NCBI RefSeq assembly: GCF_963169125.1
Contig: NC_084798.1
Location: 173,195,980 to 173,259,979 of the forward strand
Reading direction: 5' to 3'
DNA from: Humulus lupulus
Lineage: Eukaryota > Streptophyta > Magnoliopsida > Rosales > Cannabaceae
DNA: 64,000 nt
Shown in pieces: positions 45,800 to 56,974 of this stretch. Position numbers and translations under genes: made by a program. Positions within the stretch are counted from its first letter, which is position 1, and each line of letters starts with the position of its first letter. The notes beneath the pieces are model-generated. The model saw only the letters and a list, made by a program, of their open reading frames with translations. It was not told the origin of the DNA and made no database searches.

Positions 45800-48274
45800 A
45801 TGGCCAGTGACCGCCCGTTCGACATACCTCCGGGGGTTGAATTTATTGACCTGTCCTCAGACTCAGAGTCCCCTAAGGAAAACCCCTACCAGGACTATGA
45901 CTCCTTAAGGCAGGCCTGTATCCGCCATCTTGAGTACATGGCTGAACTTAGGCATAAAATTTGGGTGGTGGAGAGCAAAATTGACTCGGTGTCGAGAGGA
46001 GACGGAGCACCTTTCCCCCCAGACCTTAGTGACCATGTAGCGAGCCTTAGGATGACCCTTTTAGAATTGCAGAGGGAGTTGGAATTTATGGAGGGACACC
46101 TTCCGCTTGATCCCTCCAACCCATCCTCACCTTATGACTGTCATGGGGCCACTACCACTTCTCCTCAGCCCTTAATCTCGGTTTTCCCTAACTTAGCGCT
46201 TCCGCAGTCGCTCCCCCGATGTAAGACTCTTGCTAGGAGGAAAAAATGGAGGGTCAAGTGTTCTGTCTCTTCCTCACATTTTTCTTTTGATTTTGCAGAT
46301 ATGCCGAGGGCACAATGACAGGTATCTATCCATGAACATGACGATGCTCCTTTACTGGCGTCTGAGCTGGTGTCGCATGTGTTAGAGAATAAATTGAAAG
46401 AAATTGTGAAGCACTATCATGTTCCCCCAGAATACGCCTTATACACTCCTCTGGAGACATGCCGGGCTGACCGCCCTAGGACTGGCCTCGTGGCTTTGAG
46501 CGAGCACATTTTGAAGGCAGGTGGCACCATCCCCTTGCACTCATTTTTCATAGCGGTCCTTAACTATTTCGACCTGGCCCCCCTTCAGCTGTCACCCAAC
46601 AGTTGGTTGACCTTGAGCTGCCTTTTTTTGGTGTTCAAGGAACTGGCTAAACGTGCTCCCACGACGCAAGAGGTGCACTTCCTGTACAACCTCATGGCCT
46701 CTCCCAAGTCCAAGGGCTTCTACTATTTGCAAAAGGCAAATAACGAGCTCCCCTTGATAGAGGGCTCAATGTCTAATACAGGGTCTTGGAAACAGGAAGT
46801 TTTCTTCGTAGAGGGCCCTCTCTCTGTCCACGAGCACTTCCGCGCCACCCTCAGTAAGTACCCTGGTCCTCCTTTTCTTTTTGTTGGAACTTACTGTTTT
46901 GTACTTATGTTTGCATTGACAATGGCGTGGATCATGCAGAGCAATTTGCTGTTCCCGCGGTCGTTGGGTCGGAGGCGGACGCCATGCAGGACCTCATTAA
47001 TGCTGACCCCACCATGAAGAAGGCGGCATTCTTATTCACCATGGAGAATCTCAACCTCCACTAGTTGTCCCCGGTTTCGGACCCCATGTTCCTGTGGTCG
47101 ATTTCTGGGTCAAAGAAGACAATGGCTGCGCTGGCTGAGCCTTTCCCAGACGAAGGTGAGGCTGAGGATGAGCCGGGGGAAGCCCCCCTTGAACGCGGGG
47201 GACCTCACCAGCAATCCTCGTCCCCCGGGGGATGCCCCCTCTATGAATCTTATGACCAGGACATAGCCTTCCAATCTCGAGACCAGCATGTCACACCGGG
47301 GTGTTATGTTTGCCCTGACCCTGAGGGCTACGACGCCTTCACTCAAGCTCCTCTTGACCCTGGAAAATCGAGGACTTATTTTGCCAACCTTCCGGAGCCT
47401 CCATTAGATCTACCAGAGCCTCAGTTTTCCACTTTCACCGCGCCCCCTCCCGTTTTGGCAAGCGGGTCGTCTGTCCTCATCCAGCCAGGTGCCCCTGGTG
47501 CGGATGGGGAGCCTTGGGTAACTCAGATGGCGACGTCTTACGGAAAGCGATACATCCAACTTGCCTCGAGCCTCCCCGTATCTGACTGGAATGGCCTTGG
47601 GAATGTGGCTCAGTTGGACCTTGGGGAAAACCTAAGGCGCACCATGACTTGGGTGAGTTCCCACACCTTGTGTCGGCCCTATTATGTATAGGTGTTTATG
47701 CATATATTTTTTGTTTTTGTCACTTATTGTTGCTGTTGTTAACTTTCTTGTGCAGGCCTATACTGTGGCTCTACAGTTTGCCGACTCAGCTGGCAATCTT
47801 TCTGCGTCGTGCACCGAGAGGGACCATCTTGCAGCACGGGCTCAGGAGATTGAGAGAGAGCTTAATGAAACCAAGGCTAAGTTGTCAAGGGTTCAGACCA
47901 AACTTGCCAACTCGTTACTAAAGAGGAAGAAAGTGGTTTCCAAGGCCACGGAGCTAAAGGGCCAAGTTACCAGCTTGGAGAGCGAACTCCAGGGGGCCAA
48001 GGCCATCGTGGTCGCGTTGCAGTAGAGAGTTACTCAGTTGGAGGCCGAAGTCGAGGTTACCAGGGCCGAACTCCAAGCTGCCAGGGCCAATGTCGCCACG
48101 TTGCAGGAGAGAAATGATTTCTTGGAGGCGGAGAAGACTGCCATTGAGTACAGGTCCATAGACTGCGCTCTTTACAGCGTGTGGAGGCAGGATCCACATT
48201 TTGATTTCTCTTCTTTTGGTGAGCACGCCGTCGCTCGAGCGACCATGTGGAGCGCCCGCGGTAGGAGGCCCTGA
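45800..48274 (+). pseudogene. Tat element 1: antisense accessory gene (Transposase_28-like plus coiled coil), four exons
   Basis: A gene opposite to gag-pol. Exons: 45800-46220, 46299-46853, 46940-47652 and 47756-48274. All introns have GT-AG ends and the frame is kept across them (421+555+713+519 = 2208 nt). The first donor is the least certain; an alternative lies at 46253. The N-terminal acidic part (EFIDLSSDSESP) leads to a domain (IPLHSFFIAVLNYF, LAPLQLSPNSWLTLSCLF) resembling Pfam Transposase_28, 'putative gypsy type transposon'. The last exon is a heptad-rich coiled coil (ERELNETKAKLSRVQTKL, ELKGQVTSLESEL). Three premature stops interrupt it: TGA 46316 (a CGA change), TAG 47062 and TAG 48023. 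Extra ORFs of this sort are known in Tat elements such as Grande; function unknown. Confidence 0.8.
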
Positions 48275-49398
48275 AGTAGTTATTTCATAACTTTTGTCAG
48301 CTAGCCCATCATGGGTGTACGCTCTTTTCTTTTTTTTTTGTTTGTATTTTGAGCCTTTGTAATATGATTGTCATTACTACTTTTCTTTTGTAACTCTTGT
48401 ACTGTCTTCAAAACTTTCTTTTTCAATGTATATATATATGTGTGTTGCTATTTATCTCTTATTCTACTGCATTTGAGGTCCTTTTGAGCCTGTATGATGG
48501 GGTTTGGTTGGTTCCCCTCTTTTATTTACCAGGTAGGAGGTCCTTTGGAACCCAGGTGAAAGGGTTCACTGGGACTTCTTTTGGTGCCTCTTGATTACTT
48601 TTATAAGGATATTTTGACCCCTTGTGTTCTAGCTATCCTTTTATATATTCTTGCGCACGCTTATTATTTTTTGCGAGAAGCGTCCTTCTCGTCGTTATTC
48701 ATAGTACTATTTTTGCAAGGGTCTCTTTTAGGACCCTTTTTGGCTAGACGGCTTGGTGGCCGCTCTAGACTTATTATTGTCGTTACCATATATTTTTTTG
48801 TAAGTCCCTATGGCCTCCTTGATGTCCACAAGGGTAGCTAATCCTTGTGATCCCAGGGGATGCCTTGTAAGGACTTCGCTTAAGGCCATGATATAGGGGG
48901 TCCCTCTGGGACCCCCCGTTAAAGGGTCCATTTTAGGGTCATGGTCCCTTTTGGGTCCTCCTGATGGAGGTTCCTTCTTGGGATTCTCCCCTTTGTTTTA
49001 TGCTTTATATTCATGGTCATGGTCCCTTTTGTGTCCTCCTAATGGAAGTTCCTTCTTGGGATTCTCCCCTTTGTTGTGTGCTTTATCTTCACGGGCCACT
49101 ATTGCCCCCCCCCCCCCCCCCCCCAAGTGTCTGGTGAAGTTTACTTTGGCAGGCACTTTGATTAATGCTTACGTAAAGTAAAGAAAAATGGAGTGCGAAG
49201 GTGAAACTAGTTTCATTCATAGAATTCCGGCTACATCGATACATATAAGATTCTCATAGGAAATAAAATAAATAAATAAAAAAAACTTACACCTACTCAG
49301 GAGGTTATCTAAGTAACCTCTTTGATTATTCTCTACCATACTAATATAACATGCAACACTTTTGAGAACCTATCCTTTTAGCACTGGGCGTGGGCACC
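48275..49398. other. Tat element 1 noncoding spacer with 78-bp direct repeat and poly-C run
   Basis: Between the converging antisense gene and pol. It holds two 78-bp units (48939-49016 and 49017-49094) sharing TCATGGTCCCTTTTG and CCTTCTTGGGATTCTCCCC, and a run of about 18 C near 49107-49124. The (T)n and TATATATATATG stretch near 48310-48440 may serve as 3' end region of the antisense gene. No gene recognised. Confidence 0.6.
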
Positions 49399-51036
49399 TT
49401 ACTGGTAGTACTTCCTAAGGTGCTCTGCATTCCATGCTCGAGGTATGATGGTGTCGTCCATGCGCGCTAGCTTATAAGTGTTTGGGGGTATGCACTGAGC
49501 AACCTGGTAGGGCCCCTCCCAGTTCGCCCCAAGCACTCCTGCCCCTGGGTCTCGCGTGTTGGGGAGTACCTTCCTTAGCACCAGGTTGCCAACTCTGAAA
49601 GTTCTCTCTTGCACCCTCGAGCTGTAGTAACTTGCTGCGCGCTGTTGGTATAGCGCCACCCTCATTTGTGTTTTTTCCCTTCTCTCTTCTAGCATGTCCA
49701 AGCTCTTAGCCAGAGCTATGCGGTTGGCCTCGTCTCCATACGCCTGTACCCTGAAGGAACTCACCTGCATCTCCACTGGAAGGACAGCCTCGCACCCATA
49801 TGCTAAGGAGAATGGGGACTCTTCAGTGGTCGTGCGAGGGGTGGTTCTGTAGGCCCATAGCACATTCGGCAGCTCTTCCACCCAGGCTCCTTTCATCTTT
49901 TCTAACTTGGTTTTCAGGTTCTTTTTAAGAACCCTGTTAATGGCCTCCACTTGCCCATTGGCCTGTGTGTGTACTACTGCTGAAAAACTTCTCTTTATCC
50001 CCGTTCCCCTACAATATTCCTCAAAGCCCCCCCCCCCTCAAACTGGGTGCCGTTGTCAGAAATAATTTTGTAGGGCACTCCGTATCTGCAGACAATGAGT
50101 TTGTTGACGAATGAATGAGGTGATGTGCTTGGCAGTTATCTTCACGAGTGGCTCCTCTTCAACCTACTTGGTGAAATAGTCCACAGCTACCACTGTGTAC
50201 TTCGCCCCTCCCCTACCTGCAGGAAGGGCGTCGATCAAGTCTATCCCCCAGATAGCGAAGGGCCAGGGGCTGGTCAGGCTAGTTAACTCATTTGGGGGCC
50301 TCCGAGTGTAGTTAGCGTGTTTCTGGCATTTGTCACATTTCTTGGCAAAGTCGTTTGCATCTTTCTCCATTGAGGGCCAGTAGTACCTTTGTCTTATGGC
50401 CTTCCTAGCCGTTGAGGGTCCGCTCTCATGGTTACCACACTCTCCTTCATGTATCTCATGCAGTACTTTTAACGCCTCCTCCTTCTCTACACATCGCAGG
50501 AGTGGCATTGAGAACCCTCTCTTGTACAGAACCCTGTCTATTAAGGTGTACCTAGCTGCCTTATACACCAAACTTCGAGCCTCTTTCTTGTCCACAGGCA
50601 AGGTTCCTTCCTCCAAGTATCTTTTAATCGGCTCCGCCCACGACTCCTTTGGGACACTAACCATATGTATGCCCGCGCTTACGATGCTGGGTTTGGGTAA
50701 GTACTCCACGCGTATCGACTCCAGGATATCCCCATCCTTGGTGGAAGCCAGCTTCACGAGTGTATCAGCATGGGAATTCCTTTCTCTGGGGATCTGCTCT
50801 ATGCTATATGCTACTAACCGTCCCAGATAGCCTTTCACCCTTTCCAAGTAGGCTACCATCTTGGGTCCCCTCGCCTGATATTCCCCCTTTACCTGGTATA
50901 CCACCAACTGAGAGTCGCTAAAAATACGAAGGCGCGTTACTTTTAGCTCCTGGGCTAAACGCAAGCCAGCCAGGAGTGCCTCGTACTCCACCTCGTTATT
51001 GGAGGCCTCAAACCCGAACCGGATCGCACAATACAT
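49399..51036 (-). pseudogene. Tat element 1: archaeal-type RNase H and integrase
   Basis: On the minus strand, the second RNase H runs from LHVDGASNEGGS (near 51115) through [16 protein letters not shown] and [12 protein letters not shown]. Integrase follows: HHCC finger ([11 protein letters not shown] ... CDKCQKHAN, near 50460-50320), first Asp ([11 protein letters not shown] near 50240), second Asp (ISDNGTQFE near 50065-50040), Glu (GQVEAINRVLKK near 49950) and the C-terminal GPY/F-type strand (GANWEGPYQV near 49510), ending with a stop at 49399. A stop at 51040 and a stop/frame change at the C-run near 50029-50037 split it. Confidence 0.9.
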
Positions 51037-51042
51037 CTTGTG

Positions 51043-52586
51043 TCACTCGGGTCCTGTCATCATGATACCTGCTACAGACCCTCCTTCATTGGACGCCCCA
51101 TCCACATGCAGACTCCATTCCTCAATATCCCTTCGTTCTTCCTCTATGACAGGCTGCTCCCCTTCTTCACTTCTTCCTCCATCCGGCTGACGGGTGAACT
51201 CCACTATAAAGTCTGCTAGCACCTGTCCATTGATGGAAGCTCTTGGGGTATACATGATATCGAATTGACTCAACTCGATCGACCATTTCATCAGCCTCCC
51301 TGAGGTCTCAGGTTTATGCAAGACCTGCCTTAAAGGACTATCCGTGAGAACTTCAATTGCGTGCGCATGGAAGTAGGGCCTCAACTTCCTCGAGGCCACA
51401 ACTAATGCATTGGCCAACTTTTCAATCTCTAGGTACCGGTTCTCCGCATCCACCAAACGCTTGCTGATATAGTACACGGGTTGTTGCTACTTCTTCTCCC
51501 CTTTAACCAAGGTTGCGCTTATGGCATGTTCAGACACTGCCAAGTATAGGTATAGCTTCTCGCCTTTCTCAGGTTTCGCCAATAGGGGTGGCTTCCCCAA
51601 GTGCTCCTTCATCTTGATAAATGCCTCTTCACATTCCTCATCCCAAGCGAACTTTTTGCTCCCTTTGAGGATGTTAAAGAAGGGGAGGCACTTATCGGTT
51701 GACCTTGAAATAAATCTATTAAGGGCCGCCACCCTTCCCATTAAGCATTGCACTTTCTTCTTGTTCTTAGGCGGGCTCATCTCTATCAGGGCCTTTATCT
51801 TATCAGGATTGGCCTCAATGCCTCTGGAGTTGACCATGAAGCCCATGAATTTTCCTGAGGATACACCGAAGGTGCACTTGACAGGATTCAACTTCATTCG
51901 GTACTTCCTAAGTGTGCCAAACATCTCACCAAGGTCCTTGTTGAGCTCTGTTACATTCTTGGTCTTTACTAACATATCATCAACATACACCTCCATGTTC
52001 CTTCCTATCTGGTTAGCGAACATCTTATTGACCAACCTTTGATAGGTGGCACCCGCGTTCTTCAACCCGAAGGGCATCACCTTGTAATGAATGATGTATG
52101 CTCTTCATCGGCTGGGTTCATTGGAATCTGGTTGTACCCCGAGTAGGCGTCCATGAAGCTCAGTAATTCATGTCCTGTCGTCGCATCTACTAACTGATCT
52201 ATCCCTGGGAGCGGGAAGCTGTCCATAGGACAAGCTTTATTCAGGTTTGAGAAATCGACGCAGATCCTCCATTTCCCATTTGGTTTTGGGACTAGTACTG
52301 GATTCGACACCCACACAGGGTAAAAAGACTCACGGATAAACCCATTGGCCTTCAGCTTGTCGACCTCTTCCTTTAAGGCCGCGTACCTTTTTGGGTCTAG
52401 CGCCCACCTCTTCTGCCTAACGGGCCTCGCTTCATGGGAGATATTCAAATGGTGGCACATAACATTGGGGTCTATACCCACCATATCTTCATGACTCCAT
52501 GCGAATACATCCAGATTATCCTTCAAAAACCTTATCAACTCCTTTTTCACGTCACTATGCAGGCTTCTTCCTACCTTCAGTTTTCT
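51043..52586 (-). pseudogene. Tat element 1: reverse transcriptase and first RNase H
   Basis: RT begins near 52550 (KKELIRFLKDNLDVFAWSHEDM), with WRICVDFSNLNKACPMD and FMDAYSGYNQIPM. At 52077-52090 about 20 nt expected between the TSFIT and KVMPFGL motifs are missing, which also shifts the frame. The catalytic YVDDMLVKT lies near 51990. RNase H follows (FAWDEECEEAFIKMKEHL, then YFHAHAIEVLTDSPLRQVL near 51375). A stop near 51487 divides the frames. With the RT deletion the element cannot replicate on its own. Confidence 0.9.
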
Positions 52587-55213
52587 CTACGGTTCTTCCA
52601 CTACTATAACCTCCTCTACTTCCTCCACTGGTTCTGCTCCTGACTCCTCCACGACTCGAGGGTCTAGCTCCTGCGGACCCCCCGCGGGCACACGTAGCGC
52701 CTCATGTATCACCATGGCCATTGGTTCCCGCGGTTTCACAGGCACACGGAGTGAGATGTTGTAGCACTCCCTTGCTTCTTTCTTTTCTCCCTTCATACTA
52801 GCGACCCCTCCTGGAGTTAGGAACTTGACAACCAGGTGATGTATAGAAGGTATGGCTTTCAATTCTCTTAGGGATGGTCTCCCCAATACCGCATTGAAAG
52901 CTGACGCACAATCTACTACGACAAAGTTAGCCATGACTGTAGTCTGCTGGGGTTGCTCCCCCATGGTGAGTGCCAATTCGATCATCCCTAGGGGTTGCAC
53001 TGAGTCCCCCGTGAATCTGTATAGGGAAGATTGGCAGGGCTTTAGATGACGAATGCCCAGTCCCATCTTTTCCAAGGCAGGGCGATACAGGATGTCCACC
53101 GAGCTCCCATTGTCCACTAAGACCTGATGCACACGCATATTTGCCAACTGAACTGTCAACACCAGCGGGTCGTTGTGGGGAAAATGTACCCCCCGCGCAT
53201 CCTCCTTAGTGAATGTGATCGAGTCATTTTCCCCCTTGAAGCTTTTTGGGGGTCGCTGTTCCAAAGTCATGACGCAGGGTGGTGGACTTCTTCGGGCCTC
53301 TCTTGCATATCTATCTCGCCCCTTCCGAGAGTCCCCCCCAAATCCTGGACCTTCGAAAATAGTTTGGACCTCTCCCTGTATTTCTGGGGCTCGCCCTTTG
53401 CTCTGGGGTATCGCAGGCTCGTCCTCTAGCTTCGACCTTTCTCTCCTGACATAACGGCCTAGATGCCCCCTGTTGATGAGCTCCTCAATTTCCTCCTTCA
53501 AGTGGATACACTCCGCCGTGGTGTGCCCGATATCCTTGTGGTACTGGCAGTATCTACTGGGATCCCTTTTGGACCAGTCCTTTCTTATTGGTGGGGGCTT
53601 CTTGAAGGGAACTCGATCTTCATTGGTGAGGTAAATATGCTCCCTGGTATCTGTAAGGTTCGTATAGTAAGTGTAAGCCACTTGCCTATGATCACTCCCC
53701 CGTTTGGTCTTTCTCTGCTGATCATCTCTCGACCCATCATACACCCTTTTCTTCATTGTTACATTTGACCCGTCATTAGCAAGGGGCTTCGCGTTGGACC
53801 CCTCCTTGCCTGCCTTTAGGTTTGCATGGCCATCCTCCACACGAATGTATTTCTGCGCTCTCTCGTAGAAGTAATCTAAGTCGGTGACTTCCCTCTTTAG
53901 CATGTTGTCCCATAACTTGCTTTCTGGGCGCACCCCGGCAGTAATGGCCATTTTTAACTCTCGACGGGTTAGGCTCCCCACCTTCGCGGCCTCCATATTG
54001 AACCTGTGAATGTAGCTCTTTAGGCTCTCATTTTCCCCTTGCTTCACGTTGGCCAGGCTGGTGCCTGGGATCGTGTAGTCCCGCACCGCGTGGTGCTGTT
54101 GGAGGAATTCATCAGAAAACTGCTGCCAGGACCTGATGGACCCCGACCTTAGTCTTTTGAACCATTTATAGGCGAGTCCTTTCAACGTGACGGCGAAGCA
54201 GTGGCATCTGGCTCCACTACCAATTCCTCTCAGTTTCATCAGGTCGTTAAATGCGTCCAAGTGGTACTTTGGATCCGTGCTTCCTTCATAGGGGGTCATA
54301 TTGGGTTCCTTAAAGTTGGAAGGGAGCCGGATGGCCTGAATCTCTCTCACGAAGGGCGACTCATGGTCGAACTCTTCCTCAAAAGCCTGACCACCTGAGG
54401 CAGTGACGATCTTGCTTCGCAAGCCCCTCATTTTTGTGTCCAGGTCCTGCCTCCTCTTGCTTAGAGAGTCCCTCAAAGCGGACGGGTTAAGATCCGCCTT
54501 TCCCTTCCCTCTCGAGGCGCCATAGGGGGCGTGGTCCCTTTACCCGCCCTCTTTTTATTGAGCTCCTCCCGTAAATCCGAGGGTGTTCTTTTAGAGGTGA
54601 CCTCGTCCTCATTGCGAGGGACAGCGTTGGCCCTTGGCTCTGGTTTCTGGGCCTGCTTCAGTGGTTCAGGATGTTCGCGTTGCTTTGCTCGGGGGGTGTT
54701 ACTGGTAGAGTTTCGGGTCCTCCCATCATCGACTGGTACGGTGGTCTCTACCCCCTCCTGACCTTTCTCCTTCCTCTTGGGCAAGGTCACGCTTGACTTA
54801 CCCTGCAATAGGCCATTCAGCACCTCTTGCATATTCTCCAGGGTGGTCTCCAACCTTTGGTTCTTACGGTGGAGCTCACATATTTCTTCTTCATAGAATC
54901 GAGATTTCGAACTCGAGCTCACGGAATGGACCCGGGGATGCTTATCGTGCCTGCCGGTTAGAGTTCGGTACTTGTGGTGGTTTAGGGAGCGGGAACTCGT
55001 TAGCATTTCCCGGTGGTGCTCTTGGAGGACTCTCTACAGGCGGGATGCCCGGTGACGAGGCCTCTCTATCACCCTCGTGAACCTCAGGGTCCCTTGGGGG
55101 CTCCACCTCTCTGGGTGGAGGGGGATCCTTCATAGAGGCCTTCAGTTGGAATCCGTTACGATGCACCTCCACCTCTCGTGGCTCCCTGAGTCGCTTTGAA
55201 CGTGTTGGCATTT
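52587..55213 (-). pseudogene. Tat element 1: gag and protease
   Basis: On the minus strand gag starts at an ATG near 55213 (MPTRSKRLREPREVEVH). Frame changes occur near 54950 and 54480, dividing it into three parts: a basic/Pro-rich start, a coiled segment (EEEICELHRKNQRLETTLEN near 54890), and the long frame 54476-52587. The last part has the gag core (DAFNDLMKLRGIGSGARCHCF, split here as DAFNDLMKL and GARCHCF), the knuckle CQYHKDIGHTTAEC (near 53550-53510) and the protease active site VLVDNGSSVDIL (near 53124-53090). An in-frame TAG at 52587 separates it from RT. Confidence 0.88.
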
Positions 55214-55251
55214 CTCCTTGTTGGAAGTAATAGTAGAATAGTAACTTGGAA

Positions 55252-55278
55252 CTTAAGTTCCCACAGACGGCGCCAAAC
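55252..55278 (-). promoter_or_regulatory. Tat element 1: primer binding site region
   Basis: Directly inside the 5' LTR; the minus strand reads GTTTGGCGCCGTCTGTGGG, the widely shared Tat-lineage sequence after the LTR. Which tRNA primes there was not determined. Confidence 0.8.
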
Positions 55279-56707
55279 TGTTGACGGTGAGAACTCGTCA
55301 ACTAAGTTAAGTTGGAAAGAATTGCAAGATCAAGATTATCAATAGAAAAAGCCTTAGAAATTTAAGTATCAACTCTACGAACAATTGCAGAAGAACAATG
55401 GTGAAATCAGTTTTTCATTCACTATGGTGCACTTGCTACAGTAAATTTTCCAACCCCCTTCCATGGGGAATTGGGGTTCATTATATAGTGGGCTCTAATG
55501 GCCTTAGATACACTGTGGTCCAGGGGACCAAGTAGTACATAAGTACACTGTCAGGAGAGTGGTTCCAGGGGTAGGGGTGTCGGTTCTGGTACATGGTCAG
55601 AGTACATGGGAGCACCTCAAATTTTGTACCCGGTCATGACTCCACTACTTGTCTTGTACGAATGTCAGAGGCGTGGTACCAGGCGTAGTGGCGCTGGTGA
55701 GGACCACAACAGGTACCTCATTTGTACGATCACTACCTGTCTAGTATGAACATCCTGTCCGTACTCTGATTCCTCCCAACTTTGCATGAATTGCTATGAG
55801 GCTTCCCCCACTTCGTTCGTCAGGGTGCGTTGCAGAGGCCCTTGATCCTTCCTCATTCTATACCCACAATAAGAGTGGTGTCCTGTCACCAGCGTCAATC
55901 TCAAGGGGAGAGATTAGGCCTCTCCAACGAGGCCCACTGTGTAGGTAATTCTTAGAGGCACGGACATGACGTGCTGAGGTGGCGGTACCCCTCGCGACCC
56001 CCTGGCACGGCTGGTGCGTACATGAGGCATTGGCCTCGCGTGGGGCACCTGGGCGCGCGCGGCGTGAGGCGAGGCAGGGCCTCACGTGGGCACTCGAGCG
56101 CACACAGCGTGACGCGAGGCGGGGCCTCGCGTGGGCAGTCGGGGTGTGTGCGGCGTGACGCGAGGTGGTGCCTCGCGTGGGTACTTGAGCGCACACAGCG
56201 TGACACGAGGCAGGGCCTCGCTTGGGCAGTCGGGGTGCGTGCGGCATGAAGGGAGACGGTGCCTCGCATGGGCACTCGGGTGTGCGCAGCGTGATGCAAG
56301 GCAGGGCCTCGCGTGGGCAGTCGGGGTACACGCGGCATGAAGCGAGGTGGTACCTCACGTGGGCACTCGGGTGCGTGCAGTGTGACGCGAGGCGGGGCCT
56401 CGTGTGGGCAGTCGAGGTGCGCGCGGCATGTAGTGAGGCGGTGCCTCGCGTGGGCACTCGAGTGCGCGCAGCGTGACGCGAGGCGGGGCCTCCCATGGGG
56501 ACTTGGGTGCGGGTCATGGATGGCCGTGCGTAATGAGACCCTTGAGGCCTTGGCGGGTACCTGTGCATGGCCTGGCTCTCGGGGCACCTTCTTTAAGGTT
56601 CCCTATGAGGCGCGAGCTGCGGAGAAAAATACTGGGTCGCTTTGCTTGCCTGAGGTTGATGAGGATGAACCTCCATATTTTCCCTTGGTGGAATTTGAGC
56701 GTCTACA
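55279..56707 (-). repeat. Tat element 1: 5' LTR
   Basis: 1429 bp, partner of 43756-45191. A minus-strand TATA box (CACTATATAATG, about 55490-55479) lies about 200 bp before the LTR end and would drive the genomic RNA. The GC-rich 45/46-bp repeat is at about 56060-56500. Confidence 0.93.
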
Positions 56708-56712
56708 CGATT

Positions 56713-56974
56713 GTTTATAAGTTAAAAGAGAAATATTGATTTGAGTTTTCACTTATAAATTTGAGAACTTGTCTCAAAATTAATTTGGAATTAGTCTGAC
56801 CTACCCTAAGGCTAGTCCATTAATGTTCAAATTAATTCATTGTGGAATTAGTAATTATTTTTTATGTGTTCTTTAAGTATTGCATTCATGCATCACGTTT
56901 ACTATTTCGAAAATAACTGATATTTATTATATGCATATATTCAATTTTTGTTTATTTATTTATTTTTAACAATC
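56713..56974. other. Probable 5' untranslated region of copia element 2
   Basis: AT-rich and without open frame, continuing the interrupted sequence from 38500-39180 and 43655-43750 up to the gag ATG. I see no TGGTATCAGAG primer site here. Confidence 0.45.

Larger units (their letters stand above)
43756..56707 (-). mobile_element. Full-length Tat-lineage Ty3/gypsy retrotransposon (Tat element 1)
   Basis: A 12,952-bp element in antisense with two LTRs of 1436 bp (43756-45191) and 1429 bp (55279-56707), flanked by CGGTT (43751-43755) and CGATT (56708-56712), a 5-bp target duplication with one difference. On the minus strand the order is 5' LTR, primer site, gag, protease, RT, RNase H, a second (archaeal-type) RNase H, integrase, a long spacer, an oppositely oriented accessory gene, polypurine tract, 3' LTR. 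The dual RNase H and GGCGCCGTCTGTGGG primer region are typical of the Tat lineage. Few LTR differences suggest a fairly recent insertion, but gag-pol has frameshifts and a deletion, so it is not autonomous. Confidence 0.95.
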
